From contig JAXHLG010000002.1 of the NCBI GenBank assembly GCA_034522495.1, positions 1,240,001 to 1,304,000 of the forward strand: 64,000 bases of DNA. Reading direction: 5' to 3'. Shown here piece after piece: positions 1-7,311 of the stretch (position 1 is the first letter of the stretch; each line of letters starts with the position of its first letter). The notes under the pieces are model-generated. The model saw only the letters and a program-made list of their open reading frames with translations, did no database searches and was not told the DNA's origin. The position numbers and the translations under genes are program-made. The stretch is from JAXHLG01 sp034522495 (GTDB lineage: Bacteria; Patescibacteriota; Minisyncoccia; Moranbacterales; DUUL01).

Positions 1-564
1 CCACCTCATTCTCTTTTCAACAAACTGAGCTAAGCGATTTAGAATAGAGATGTCCGTTTCAATGGTATTTCTAATGCCGGGCCGCTGCACTTTTACGGCG
101 AGCTTGGAACCGTCGGCCGATTTGGCTTCATGAACTTGGCTCAAAGAAGCCGCCGCTATCGGTTTTTTATTGAATTCCGCAAAAACTTCTTCCACCTCTT
201 TTCCAAACTCTCTATGAATTTGCTCTCTGACTTCTTCATAAGAAAACGGAGGAACCGCATCTTGCAGATTGGTTAATTCATCCGTGTACTCCGCCGGCAA
301 AACATCCGGCCTGGCGCTGAGAATTTGCCCCAGCTTGATAAATGTCGGCCCCAGCTCCTCCAGAGCCACCCTTAGCCTCTTGGGCGGTTTCATCTGAAGC
401 ACCTCCTTGGAACCTTTCTCCGATTTTATTTTTCTCTCGCTTACGCCGAGGATTTTACCCGTCGATTTCGTATTGAATATATAACCAAAACCAAACCTTG
501 CTAGTACAAGAATTATTTCTTTGGCTCTTTTAAAGTTTTGATACTTGCGGTTTAAATTCCACAT
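1..564 (-). CDS. ABC1/UbiB/AarF-family protein kinase-like, N-terminal part
   Basis: The start of an atypical protein kinase-like protein of the UbiB/ABC1 family. The frame begins at ATG 564 and runs off the left edge, giving 188 residues. Visible hallmarks are the family KxGQ motif (KLGQ, residues 77-80), the Ala-rich loop AAASLSQVH (137-145) that replaces a normal glycine loop, and the beta-strand lysine in AVKVQRPG (K158). Family members bind ATP and are linked to isoprenoid-lipid or quinone metabolism; the role in reduced-genome bacteria is unknown. The next gene upstream on the same strand is a phasin-like protein, a pairing I recall from other bacteria, and the two may be co-transcribed. 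The family call is secure; the function is not. Confidence 0.88.
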   Translation of the reverse strand, partial: MWNLNRKYQNFKRAKEIILVLARFGFGYIFNTKSTGKILGVSERKIKSEKGSKEVLQMKPPKRLRVALEELGPTFIKLGQILSARPDVLPAEYTDELTNLQDAVPPFSYEEVREQIHREFGKEVEEVFAEFNKKPIAAASLSQVHEAKSADGSKLAVKVQRPGIRNTIETDISILNRLAQFVEKRMRW

Positions 565-603
565 TTTTTCCTTCTTTTAGCTTTAGGGAGAAGCCGTGGC
601 TTT

Positions 604-948
604 TTATTGCTTGTTGGCGCTTCGCTTGCCGGAGGCGGACTTGCTTGAAGCGGACTTTTTCGTTTTTTTGGCCATTTCTTCAACCTTTTTTTTCAGTTCG
701 TCAAATTCTTTCCGAGTGGGAATATTCATCTTTTTCAGAGCGTTGGAGAAAACCTTTTCATATTCCTGCTCCAAATCATCACGTCTGTCTTCGGCTTTTG
801 TTAGCAAGTCATTGGCCATTTTCTCCGCCTCCTTCTGGGAAATGCCATACTTTTGAGCCGTTTCTTTAACCATTTCATCCAGCTTTTTCTTGGTCAAGGA
901 CACCAGTCCCAGTCCCGTCAAAAAAGTCCTCTTTATGTTGTTCGACAT
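604..948 (-). CDS. Phasin-like coiled-coil protein
   Basis: A small 114-residue protein that looks alpha-helical. After a short hydrophobic N-terminal stretch (about residues 8-17, FLTGLGLVSL) it is highly charged with heptad-like spacing (30-95), and it ends in a Lys/Ser/Ala-rich low-complexity tail. This resembles the phasin (polyhydroxyalkanoate granule-associated) superfamily. Such proteins often lie next to ABC1/UbiB genes, as here: the upstream gene ends 40 bp before the UbiB start. No polyester synthase is visible, so a storage-granule role should not be assumed; a membrane- or lipid-associated scaffold is equally possible. The start ATG at 948 is the only good one. Confidence 0.62.
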   Translation of the reverse strand: MSNNIKRTFLTGLGLVSLTKKKLDEMVKETAQKYGISQKEAEKMANDLLTKAEDRRDDLEQEYEKVFSNALKKMNIPTRKEFDELKKKVEEMAKKTKKSASSKSASGKRSANKQ

Positions 949-1233
949 ATTTTTAAATTAATTGTTAAACAAGAATCCAACTGTTCGGCAATTACTACAC
1001 AAACAAAAATTTATATATTTCAACAAAGTTTCAGTATGACGTATTTTTGTTTGCTTTTATGTATGATAACACAATAGCAGGGTTATTCAAAACATTAAAT
1101 AATAGCCGGCATTACAGGCTCTTAATTAACCTTGGGACCTTTCAGGAAAAGACTGTTTTGTATGTATTCAAGGGTGATGTATTATGAAGCAAGTATTATG
1201 TATCATGCTTTTCCTGAAATCGAACAAATAGCA
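949..1233. other. Intergenic stretch left of the G1 hairpin
   Basis: No convincing gene. The only structured part is the E1 repeat (1140-1219). The rest is AT-rich and carries no motif I can name. Confidence 0.5.
1140..1219. repeat. Repeat family E, copy 1 (inverted-repeat ended)
   Basis: An 80-bp unit bounded by TTTCAGGAAAAG on the left and its inverted form CTTTTCCTGAAA on the right. The core contains the words ATTATGAAGCAAGTATTATG and TATCATGC. A related unit lies at 12152-12229, and core-only fragments recur near 22040, 24262 and 51354. No target duplication is visible. Confidence 0.6.
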
Positions 1234-1282
1234 AAAAACAACACACCTTGAAGGTGTGTTGAGCAGCAGGTACGTCAAGCGA
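1234..1282. repeat. Repeat family G, copy 1 (palindromic hairpin)
   Basis: Contains the perfect palindrome-like stem ACACACCTT-GAAGGTGTGT followed by a tail that recurs at 26560-26615. It could act as a bidirectional stem-loop or a REP-like element. It directly abuts repeat A1. Confidence 0.5.
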
Positions 1283-1286
1283 CATA

Positions 1287-1411
1287 AATTAAGCTTCGCA
1301 CATTTAGCATCCCGCGTAAATCTGCGCTTGCCCCGTTGCTACGAAGTAGTTTTACGGGGTTGTAATCCGCGTGAAATCAGCGGTGTATAGGATTTTTTGA
1401 AATTCCTATAC
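1287..1411 (+). repeat. Structured interspersed repeat A, copy 1
   Basis: About 125 bp, nearly identical to copies at 15147-15271 and 24959-25083, with a deleted version at 32705-32776. It can form three stems: CCCCGT with ACGGGG, CCGC with GCGG, and a terminal GTATAGGA with TCCTATAC. It is always intergenic and in the same orientation. It has no coding potential. Confidence 0.8.
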
Positions 1412-1451
1412 AAGAACTTATGAAAGATAATTTTTCCGGAACTGTTTCCAC

Positions 1452-1490
1452 AAAAAAACATACTTTGGTACGTACCAAAGTATGTTTTTT
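1452..1490. terminator. Bidirectional intrinsic terminator downstream of tRNA-Glu
   Basis: A perfect 26-bp palindrome (1459-1484) flanked by seven A on the left and six T on the right, which gives a stem plus U-tract in either direction. On the minus strand it begins 3 bases after the encoded CCA end of tRNA-Glu, so it probably ends that transcript. Confidence 0.8.
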
Positions 1491-1492
1491 AT

Positions 1493-1567
1493 TGGTGACC
1501 CCACGGGGAATCGAACCCCGGTTTTCAGGATGAAAACCTGATGTCCTAACCACTAGACGATGGGGCC
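1493..1567 (-). tRNA. tRNA-Glu (anticodon TTC)
   Basis: A complete 75-nt cloverleaf on the minus strand. The acceptor stem pairs GGCCCCA with TGGGGTC, including one G-U. The anticodon stem TCAGG/CCTGA encloses the loop TTTTCAT with anticodon TTC (1532-1534). The T arm carries GGTTCGATTCC, and ACCA is encoded at the 3' end. U34 of this tRNA is a typical substrate class for the wobble-uridine enzymes encoded at 50.4-53.3 kb. Confidence 0.95.
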
Positions 1568-1873
1568 GGCAGACAACAATTAACAGTTGACAATTAACAA
1601 TTAACTTTTGATCAACACCAAAGAAAGTAACATGGAATTTGATTTTAGGCAAGACTTTGTAAGGGAGGTGGGAGATGGGAATTGGTCATTTTCGGCACTA
1701 CCGGAATGCATTCGCGTAATTGCTGTTAAGCATGCCCAGGGGAAAAGTTTACCCATAAATTGTCCAGGGAACTGAATTTTTGTGTCTTATTCATGCTTAA
1801 ATCAATAAAAGCAACAAATTTGCGCTTCATGTAAAACTCAAATAGATTTCCTCTATGATGGTAAAAAACGCTC
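1568..1873. other. Intergenic stretch between tRNA-Glu and the lysozyme-like gene
   Basis: No gene is supported. The part next to the tRNA carries a short word array (TTGACAATTAACAATTAAC, about 1578-1607). The remainder shows nothing recognisable until the promoter at 1874. Confidence 0.5.
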
Positions 1874-1901
1874 TTGACATATTCTCAAAGAAATTTAAAA
1901 T
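1874..1901 (+). promoter_or_regulatory. Candidate sigma-70 promoter for the lysozyme-like gene
   Basis: A consensus -35 TTGACA (1874-1879), a 16-bp spacer, and a -10 TAAAAT (1896-1901) with five of six consensus bases. It lies about 60 bp before ATG 1967 on the plus strand, in the only sizeable upstream gap for that gene. Confidence 0.5.
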
Positions 1902-1966
1902 GATATTAGGTTTTAATGATTAAATATAAATACAAAGATTTTCGGTTAAGCCGATAACAAATATAA

Positions 1967-3103
1967 ATGAAAATCAAAAAAAACTACTACTGTATTGTCG
2001 ATGAAAACAACAAGCCTGATTTCAGATTCCTCTTCGAGTCCGAAGAGGACGCTCGAAAGAAAATAAATAAGATTAAAAACTCCACCAGGGGTCAAACCAT
2101 CCTGCTTGGCAAGAACAAGAAGGATTTTTTTGTAGATGGTATCAGAAAAGATTTTGTTAACCCCAATAAAAAGCTTCACATCAAGAGGGGCTGCTGGTCC
2201 AAGTTGAGAATCAAAAAACTCAGCTTGCTGGAAAACGTCAGTCCGGAAAATTTCTTTGAATTGGTGGTAAAATCCAAGGAAAACAAGTTCGCCTATGAAA
2301 AACAGGAGGCCAGAGAATTAAATGTCTCAGTCAAAAAACCTGATTTGCGTTTCCCCGATTATTGGAAAAACTTCTTTGACGTAAAGAATTTTAGCTGGGA
2401 AAACTCCTTCCTGAGAAGCAAGGGTTTTGCTTTCGGAGTAATGCTAATGTTTTTTCTTACCGCTTCCTCTGTTTTAATGATCCAGAAAAACGCCAGCGAA
2501 GAAGTGGCCTATAAAATAGCCAAAGCGCAATCGGAGGCTATCAAAAAAACCGCTCAGGTGAAACAAGCTAAAGTTTTAGGCGAAGCCGAAGAAAACAATG
2601 CGGCTGAAAAAGAAGCCGAATTAAATAATTTCGTTTTAAACACCCTGAAGCGCTTTGAGGAAGTAAAACAAGAAGAGCTGGAGGGAGAGATCAACAAGAT
2701 GGTTGCCGGAACCCCTATGGAAAAAATGACGCCTTATATTGCCCAGAAAGACAGGAGAGTAGCCGCCTTTATTGTTGCCATCGCCAAAAAAGAAAGCAAC
2801 TGGGGCAAAAGAGTCCCGGTCTTGAACGGCCAAGATTGCTATAATTATTGGGGATACAGAGGCATCAGGGAAAGAATGGGAACCGGAGGACACACTTGCT
2901 TTGACAGTCGCAAGGACGCTGTTGATACGGTAGCGGGAAGACTAAAGGACCTTGTAGAAGCTGATATAGATACTCCCGAAGAGATGGTCATCTGGAAATG
3001 CGGATCCACTTGCGAAGGACACTCCGACTACAGCGTGAGGAAATGGATCAACGATGTGGAAATGTATTTTGAAAAATTGGAAGATAACAAAAACAAGGCA
3101 TAA
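1967..3103 (+). CDS. Membrane-anchored lysozyme-like (peptidoglycan hydrolase candidate) protein
   Basis: 378 residues. The N-terminal about 145 residues are basic, contain no signal peptide, and should be cytoplasmic. One hydrophobic segment follows (about 150-170), then a charged coiled-coil stalk (about 175-240). The C-terminal domain contains IVAIAKKESNWGKR, GQDCYNYWGYRG and a paired-cysteine region, which resembles the glucosaminidase or lytic-transglycosylase lysozyme fold with a catalytic Glu in KKESNWG. The inferred topology puts this domain outside the cell, where it could cut peptidoglycan during growth, pilus insertion or attack on a neighbour. It stands alone on the plus strand with its own promoter and terminator. 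The fold call is by motif only. Confidence 0.65.
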   Translation: MKIKKNYYCIVDENNKPDFRFLFESEEDARKKINKIKNSTRGQTILLGKNKKDFFVDGIRKDFVNPNKKLHIKRGCWSKLRIKKLSLLENVSPENFFELVVKSKENKFAYEKQEARELNVSVKKPDLRFPDYWKNFFDVKNFSWENSFLRSKGFAFGVMLMFFLTASSVLMIQKNASEEVAYKIAKAQSEAIKKTAQVKQAKVLGEAEENNAAEKEAELNNFVLNTLKRFEEVKQEELEGEINKMVAGTPMEKMTPYIAQKDRRVAAFIVAIAKKESNWGKRVPVLNGQDCYNYWGYRGIRERMGTGGHTCFDSRKDAVDTVAGRLKDLVEADIDTPEEMVIWKCGSTCEGHSDYSVRKWINDVEMYFEKLEDNKNKA

Positions 3104-3140
3104 TTAAGTTTTTCAATGCTGTAAAACAAAAATTTACATA

Positions 3141-3169
3141 AAAAACTCCGCCATTTAGGCGGAGTTTTT
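3141..3169. terminator. Bidirectional terminator between convergent genes
   Basis: A 12-bp stem, AAAAACTCCGCC paired with GGCGGAGTTTTT around the loop ATTTA. The A-tract and T-tract lie inside the stem ends, so it works in both directions. It separates the plus-strand gene ending at 3103 from the minus-strand ROK gene ending at 3233. Confidence 0.8.
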
Positions 3170-3232
3170 GTTATTGCAAAGATTAGGATAAAAGCGAGCG
3201 TTTCTAAAAAAAATAATCGGGACTTAGCCTTT

Positions 3233-4105
3233 TTATTCAAAATATTTCCAAGACACCCCCAGGAGATTGGACTTTCTGTTAAGTTCAGTAAAATCCCAAT
3301 CATAATCCAAATAATTGCCAAAAAAGAGGTTTTTTTGAGACATAGCAAAGGCTTCTTTTATAAATTCCCGGTGATAGGACATTCCTCCTCCAATTACTAC
3401 CTTGGCCGGATCGAATATGGTTAGCAGATTGGCAATGCCCACTCCTAAAATTTCCCTTCCTTCACTCACAACAGCACTGGCATCTTCATCCTCTTTTGCT
3501 CGCTTGAAAATCTCTTGAGCCCTGAACTGAGAACCGGTTTTTTTGTAATACCTTTTTTCTATCCCCCCGCCACTGCATATCGACTCCCAATCTTGCCACT
3601 CATTTTCAAAAAACATTTTCTGGTGGCCTACTTCCGTAGCAAAGCCTTTTTCTCCCTCCAAAACTTTACCGTTAACACCGACATACCCGCCTCCGATTCC
3701 GGTGCCTATTACCAAAGTCAACAAAGAAGAGGCTTCCCTACCCTGGCCAAAATGATATTCCCCCAAAGCGAAAGATTTGCCATCATTCTCCACTTGGACT
3801 TGGAATCCTTCGGACTTGAGAAATTCAAAATCAAAAAACTCCCGGCCATAATAATTTTCAGCGCTGTAAATTCTTGATTTCTCCTCATCGACTGGCCGGG
3901 CAGTAGAAACAGCAACTTTATCTGAATTATGTTTCTTTTTTTGTTTCTGGCAATACTGGAGAAACAATTGAGTTACCTCTTCCGTTGCTACGGGATTCTT
4001 GATAGTCTCAAACTCCAAGAATTCAAAGGATTTATTGTCCGGATTTATTTGTGCCACCGCTTTAGAAATGTTAGTGCCTCCGACATCGAAGCAGATAATT
4101 TTCAT
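3233..4105 (-). CDS. ROK-family sugar kinase-like protein lacking the zinc motif
   Basis: 290 residues from ATG 4105; an earlier in-frame start at 4162 adds a non-homologous 19-residue extension. The ASKHA ATPase fold is visible: FDVGGTN (6-12), ENDGKSFALGE with the likely catalytic base D108, and the phosphate loop GTGIGGG (134-140). The region where ROK kinases carry the CxCGxxGC zinc cluster keeps only one cysteine (about residue 177, in SICSGGGIEKRY), so it cannot bind zinc in the usual way. The substrate (glucose, N-acetylmannosamine or other) cannot be read from the sequence. It is the last gene of a minus-strand run and is closed by the terminator at 3141. Confidence 0.82.
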   Translation of the reverse strand: MKIICFDVGGTNISKAVAQINPDNKSFEFLEFETIKNPVATEEVTQLFLQYCQKQKKKHNSDKVAVSTARPVDEEKSRIYSAENYYGREFFDFEFLKSEGFQVQVENDGKSFALGEYHFGQGREASSLLTLVIGTGIGGGYVGVNGKVLEGEKGFATEVGHQKMFFENEWQDWESICSGGGIEKRYYKKTGSQFRAQEIFKRAKEDEDASAVVSEGREILGVGIANLLTIFDPAKVVIGGGMSYHREFIKEAFAMSQKNLFFGNYLDYDWDFTELNRKSNLLGVSWKYFE

Positions 4106-4197
4106 AATTTTTGAATTAATTGAATTTTGAATACTCCTTAAAATCAATATTATAATCCCCAAGAGCTCCTTATTATTCTAGATTTTAGCTTCAAAAT

Positions 4198-5382
4198 TCA
4201 GCTGAACAGCCCTTTAACCTTGTCCAGGATTTCAAAATTGATAAAATCCCTGGCCGTAACCAGAATCATAAGACCTATCAGGAAGAAAAAGCCAACGGTG
4301 TGGACCAAGCCTTCCACTTTCTGACTGACGGGGCTGCCCTTTATTTTCTCTATTGCCAAGAACAGAATTCTTCCGCCGTCAAGAGCCGGAATCGGCAAGA
4401 GATTGATTATGCCGAGGTTGACCGACAAAAGCGCTGTAAATTGCAAAATGTGAGCTATTCCCAGTTTGGTCATTTTCCCCGTTAATACGGCTATGCCCAC
4501 TGGGCCGGCCACGTCCGATCCCACCGGCTCAGAGATAAAAATTTTAACAATAAGATCTACTAAAAATACAATAATAGTTACTATCAAGGAAAAGGTTGTC
4601 TTGATTCCCATCCAAACAGATTCAAAAAATCCATGTTTAACAAAATCCGTTCTGACTAATTGAACACCCAGCAAGCCCTCGTTTTCCGGAGCTTGCTCCC
4701 TTATTTGTGTTGACACCGAAACAATTCCCTCTCCAGGCCTCTTCAGTTTAAGATCCACCTTTTGGCCGGCGTTTTCTTTTATTAATTCTTGAAGCCTGCC
4801 TACTTTTTTAATGTCGTCATAACTCTTGCCCTGGGCGGTAGTTAAGGAAATTACCTCGTCTCCCATTTCTATCCCCAGCTCATCAGCCGGAGTGCCGTCC
4901 ATCACTCTTGCTATTTGAACCTTGGGATCTCTGGCTTCCATTTCATCCGTGATAGACTCGGGAAGCCCCAGCTGAAAAGCGAAAGCAAATAACACCATGG
5001 CTAAAACAAAATTCATCCCCACTCCGGCAAAAAGAATCTTAAATCTTTTCCAGGCCGACTGATTGACAAAGCTCTTGGGATCTCCTTGAGACTCCTCCTC
5101 ACTCTCCCCTCTTATTTTTACAAATCCGCCAAGCGGAATTAGATTAATGGAATAGACTGTCTCATCTTTGTCTTTTTCTTCCTCGCTGATAGTCTTATTG
5201 CCAAAGATAAAGCGCCTTTTTCCTTTTTTATCCTTATAAATCCCCACCAGCCTGGGAGGAAAACCAAAACCGAATTCTTCCGAAGGCACCCCGTTTCTTT
5301 TGGCCACCAAAAAATGCCCGGCTTCATGAACCAAGACCAAAAGACCTAAAATTAATATGAATACAATAATCGTTAACGCCAT
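4198..5382 (-). CDS. rseP: Site-2 intramembrane metalloprotease RseP
   Basis: 394 residues, usual length. The zinc site HEAGH is in the first membrane helix (19-23), and the third ligand is D335 in PALDGGR in a later helix. A single PDZ-like region (about 150-235, including DGTPADELGIEMGDEVISL) sits between them. The family cleaves membrane-embedded peptides, for example anti-sigma factors or leftover signal peptides. It lies 153 bp after frr, an order common in bacteria, and the gap contains the short word array AATTAGAATAATTAG. No anti-sigma factor is seen nearby. Confidence 0.95.
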   Translation of the reverse strand: MALTIIVFILILGLLVLVHEAGHFLVAKRNGVPSEEFGFGFPPRLVGIYKDKKGKRRFIFGNKTISEEEKDKDETVYSINLIPLGGFVKIRGESEEESQGDPKSFVNQSAWKRFKILFAGVGMNFVLAMVLFAFAFQLGLPESITDEMEARDPKVQIARVMDGTPADELGIEMGDEVISLTTAQGKSYDDIKKVGRLQELIKENAGQKVDLKLKRPGEGIVSVSTQIREQAPENEGLLGVQLVRTDFVKHGFFESVWMGIKTTFSLIVTIIVFLVDLIVKIFISEPVGSDVAGPVGIAVLTGKMTKLGIAHILQFTALLSVNLGIINLLPIPALDGGRILFLAIEKIKGSPVSQKVEGLVHTVGFFFLIGLMILVTARDFINFEILDKVKGLFS

Positions 5383-5535
5383 TTAATAATTTAAGGATAA
5401 AAAAATAACTCAAAACTTAAAACTAACACTCCAAAAATTTTTAGATTTAACGCAAATAATCCTAATTTATTTAGAATAATTAGGGCAATTAGAATAATTA
5501 GAATAATTTACCTCTAAATCCCATAGATTGAATAG

Positions 5536-6099
5536 TTAAACGGTCTTAATCTCTTCCTCTTTCTTCTTCTCGATTTCTTCAATTTTTTGATTATATTCAT
5601 CTACAATTTCCTGAAGGCTTTCTTTGATAGAATATTTCTCGTCTTCAGAAATTTCGCCTTCCTTTTCTTTTTCTTGAGCTTCATCCCAAAAGTTTTCCCG
5701 AATTTTTCTCACCCTGATTCTGGCTTCTTCCGTTTTATGCCCCAACATTTTTACCATTTCGTTCCTTCGTTCCTCGGTCATAGCCGGCATGTTAATCCTT
5801 ATCACCTTTCCATCGTTGGTTGGATTAAGTCCCAAGTCGGACTCTTTTACAGCCTTCTCCACGCTGGCTAGCAAGTTTTTGTCCCAGGGGGTTATTTCAA
5901 TAGTCTTGGCATCGGGAACATTTATTGTAGCTAAGTGAAGTAAAGGCGTCCTCACACCGAAATAATCCACTTTCACATCCTCAACCAAGCCGGAATTGGC
6001 TCTGCCGGTTTTTATTTTTTGAATATTTTTTTTAAACTCTTCAATCGCCTGTTCCAGCTCGGGCCTTAATTTTTCCACTTCTTTATTTTTTACGCTCAT
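5536..6099 (-). CDS. frr: Ribosome recycling factor
   Basis: 187 residues, matching the family length. It carries the RRF signatures KTGRANSGLVEDVKVDYFG, NPTNDGKVIRINMPAMTEERR and a C-terminal charged helix pair. With EF-G it splits post-termination ribosomes. It starts 23 bp after the stop of the BNR lipoprotein gene and is followed by rseP, so these genes are probably one transcript. Confidence 0.97.
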   Translation of the reverse strand: MSVKNKEVEKLRPELEQAIEEFKKNIQKIKTGRANSGLVEDVKVDYFGVRTPLLHLATINVPDAKTIEITPWDKNLLASVEKAVKESDLGLNPTNDGKVIRINMPAMTEERRNEMVKMLGHKTEEARIRVRKIRENFWDEAQEKEKEGEISEDEKYSIKESLQEIVDEYNQKIEEIEKKKEEEIKTV

Positions 6100-6122
6100 A
6101 AGATAAATTAATTTTTATATTG

Positions 6123-7175
6123 TTAATTCATGGGAGGCAGAAGATTGAATCCGCTTCCCCGGCTTCTTGTTCCCAAGTACAGAGTAGAAGGATTGCCCGA
6201 ATCGGGCTGAATAATGTCCAAGGAAGTATTGATGTCGAATTGAATAGGGGTCCAGGTGTCTCCCCTGTTGGTCGATTTATAAAATGCCTTGCCCGAAGCG
6301 TAATAAATTTCCGAGGGCCTGGCGGGATTGACTGCCAATCCAAAGGAAACCAGCTCTTCCGGCTTGGTAAGCGTATTAATGATTTCCCAATTTTCACCCC
6401 TGTCATTACTCCTTTGCAGTCCATCCGGGGTACTGGCGTAAACCACGCCCTCTCCTTCCGGGCTTGCCACGACATTATAAATATTGTTCTTCTCTAAAAT
6501 TTTATCAAATTCCTCTCCTCTGTTTTCAGTTTTCAGCAACCCGGAAGAATTAGTGGCCAAATACATAACCTCGGAGTTTATTTTATCGAATTCAAACTTT
6601 CTCACATAACCATCGATCCACTCCAAATTTTTCCAACTGCTTCCTTCGTCAACAGTCTTGAATATGCCGCCTTTGGTGTTGCTTATATAGATTACTTCAT
6701 CATTGCCCGGCGCAACTGCCAAAGCCGTAACAAAAGAACCCTCATTTTTTTCCGTGTATATTTCTTCCCAATTTTCTCCTTCATCGCCGGATTTCAGCAC
6801 TTTCCCTCTTCCTCCTCTGATAGCCGCAATATAAATCACCTTCCCCGAAGATGTTTTTTTTATTTCGGTTACCCTGTTAAAACCGGAGTTATCTTTCAGC
6901 CAGGTTTCTCCGCCATCTCTGGTCAAATAAAGTCCACTTGATTCCGTCCCCGCAAAAACTTGCCCGGGGATTCCTTTATCAACTTCCAGCGATATAATGT
7001 TTTTGCCAATCAAGTTTACCTCTTCTTCATCGCCCGAGAAATCTTCAAAACTGTTGCCCGAATCAGTAGATTTATAAAATCCCCCCTCCGGCTTGCCCAG
7101 ACTGCATCCGGACAAAAAAGTTAAGGCGAAACAGAAAAATAATAAAAAGATAATCCGGCTTAGTCCTTTTTTCAT
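6123..7175 (-). CDS. BNR/sortilin-like beta-propeller lipoprotein
   Basis: 350 residues. A signal peptide ends in the lipobox LSGC, so C24 should be lipidated and the protein anchored on the outer face of the membrane. The remainder consists of repeated units such as STDSGNSFED, TRDGGETWLK, SGDEGENWEE, TVDEGSSWKN, RSNDRGENWE and STNRGDTWTP, the Asp-box (BNR) repeats of sialidase-like and Ycf48-like propellers. Such propellers bind proteins or glycans, and here a surface role is likely. It sits between a degenerate HtrA protein and frr on the same strand. No catalytic residues can be assigned. Confidence 0.85.
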   Translation of the reverse strand: MKKGLSRIIFLLFFCFALTFLSGCSLGKPEGGFYKSTDSGNSFEDFSGDEEEVNLIGKNIISLEVDKGIPGQVFAGTESSGLYLTRDGGETWLKDNSGFNRVTEIKKTSSGKVIYIAAIRGGRGKVLKSGDEGENWEEIYTEKNEGSFVTALAVAPGNDEVIYISNTKGGIFKTVDEGSSWKNLEWIDGYVRKFEFDKINSEVMYLATNSSGLLKTENRGEEFDKILEKNNIYNVVASPEGEGVVYASTPDGLQRSNDRGENWEIINTLTKPEELVSFGLAVNPARPSEIYYASGKAFYKSTNRGDTWTPIQFDINTSLDIIQPDSGNPSTLYLGTRSRGSGFNLLPPMN

Positions 7176-7311
7176 TTTTTGTTTTTAAAAATTAATATGA
7201 TAAATAGGTACCGGCAGGGGACTCGTCTCTACTATTTTTCTTATTATTTTTTTCCAGGCTTTTCCAAGGCTAAGCCTGGAAAAAATCAATTCTGTTTTCT
7301 GCCGGCAAACA

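Noticed and set aside
1377..1652. Open frame across the tRNA-Glu region
   Set aside because: It overlaps tRNA-Glu and a terminator on the same strand, which rules out a normal protein gene.
7248..7285. Inverted repeat after the HtrA-like gene as a terminator
   Set aside because: The arms read TTTTTTCCAGGC then GCCTGGAAAAAA, so the 3' side of the RNA hairpin ends in A on either strand. A terminator needs a U-tract there.
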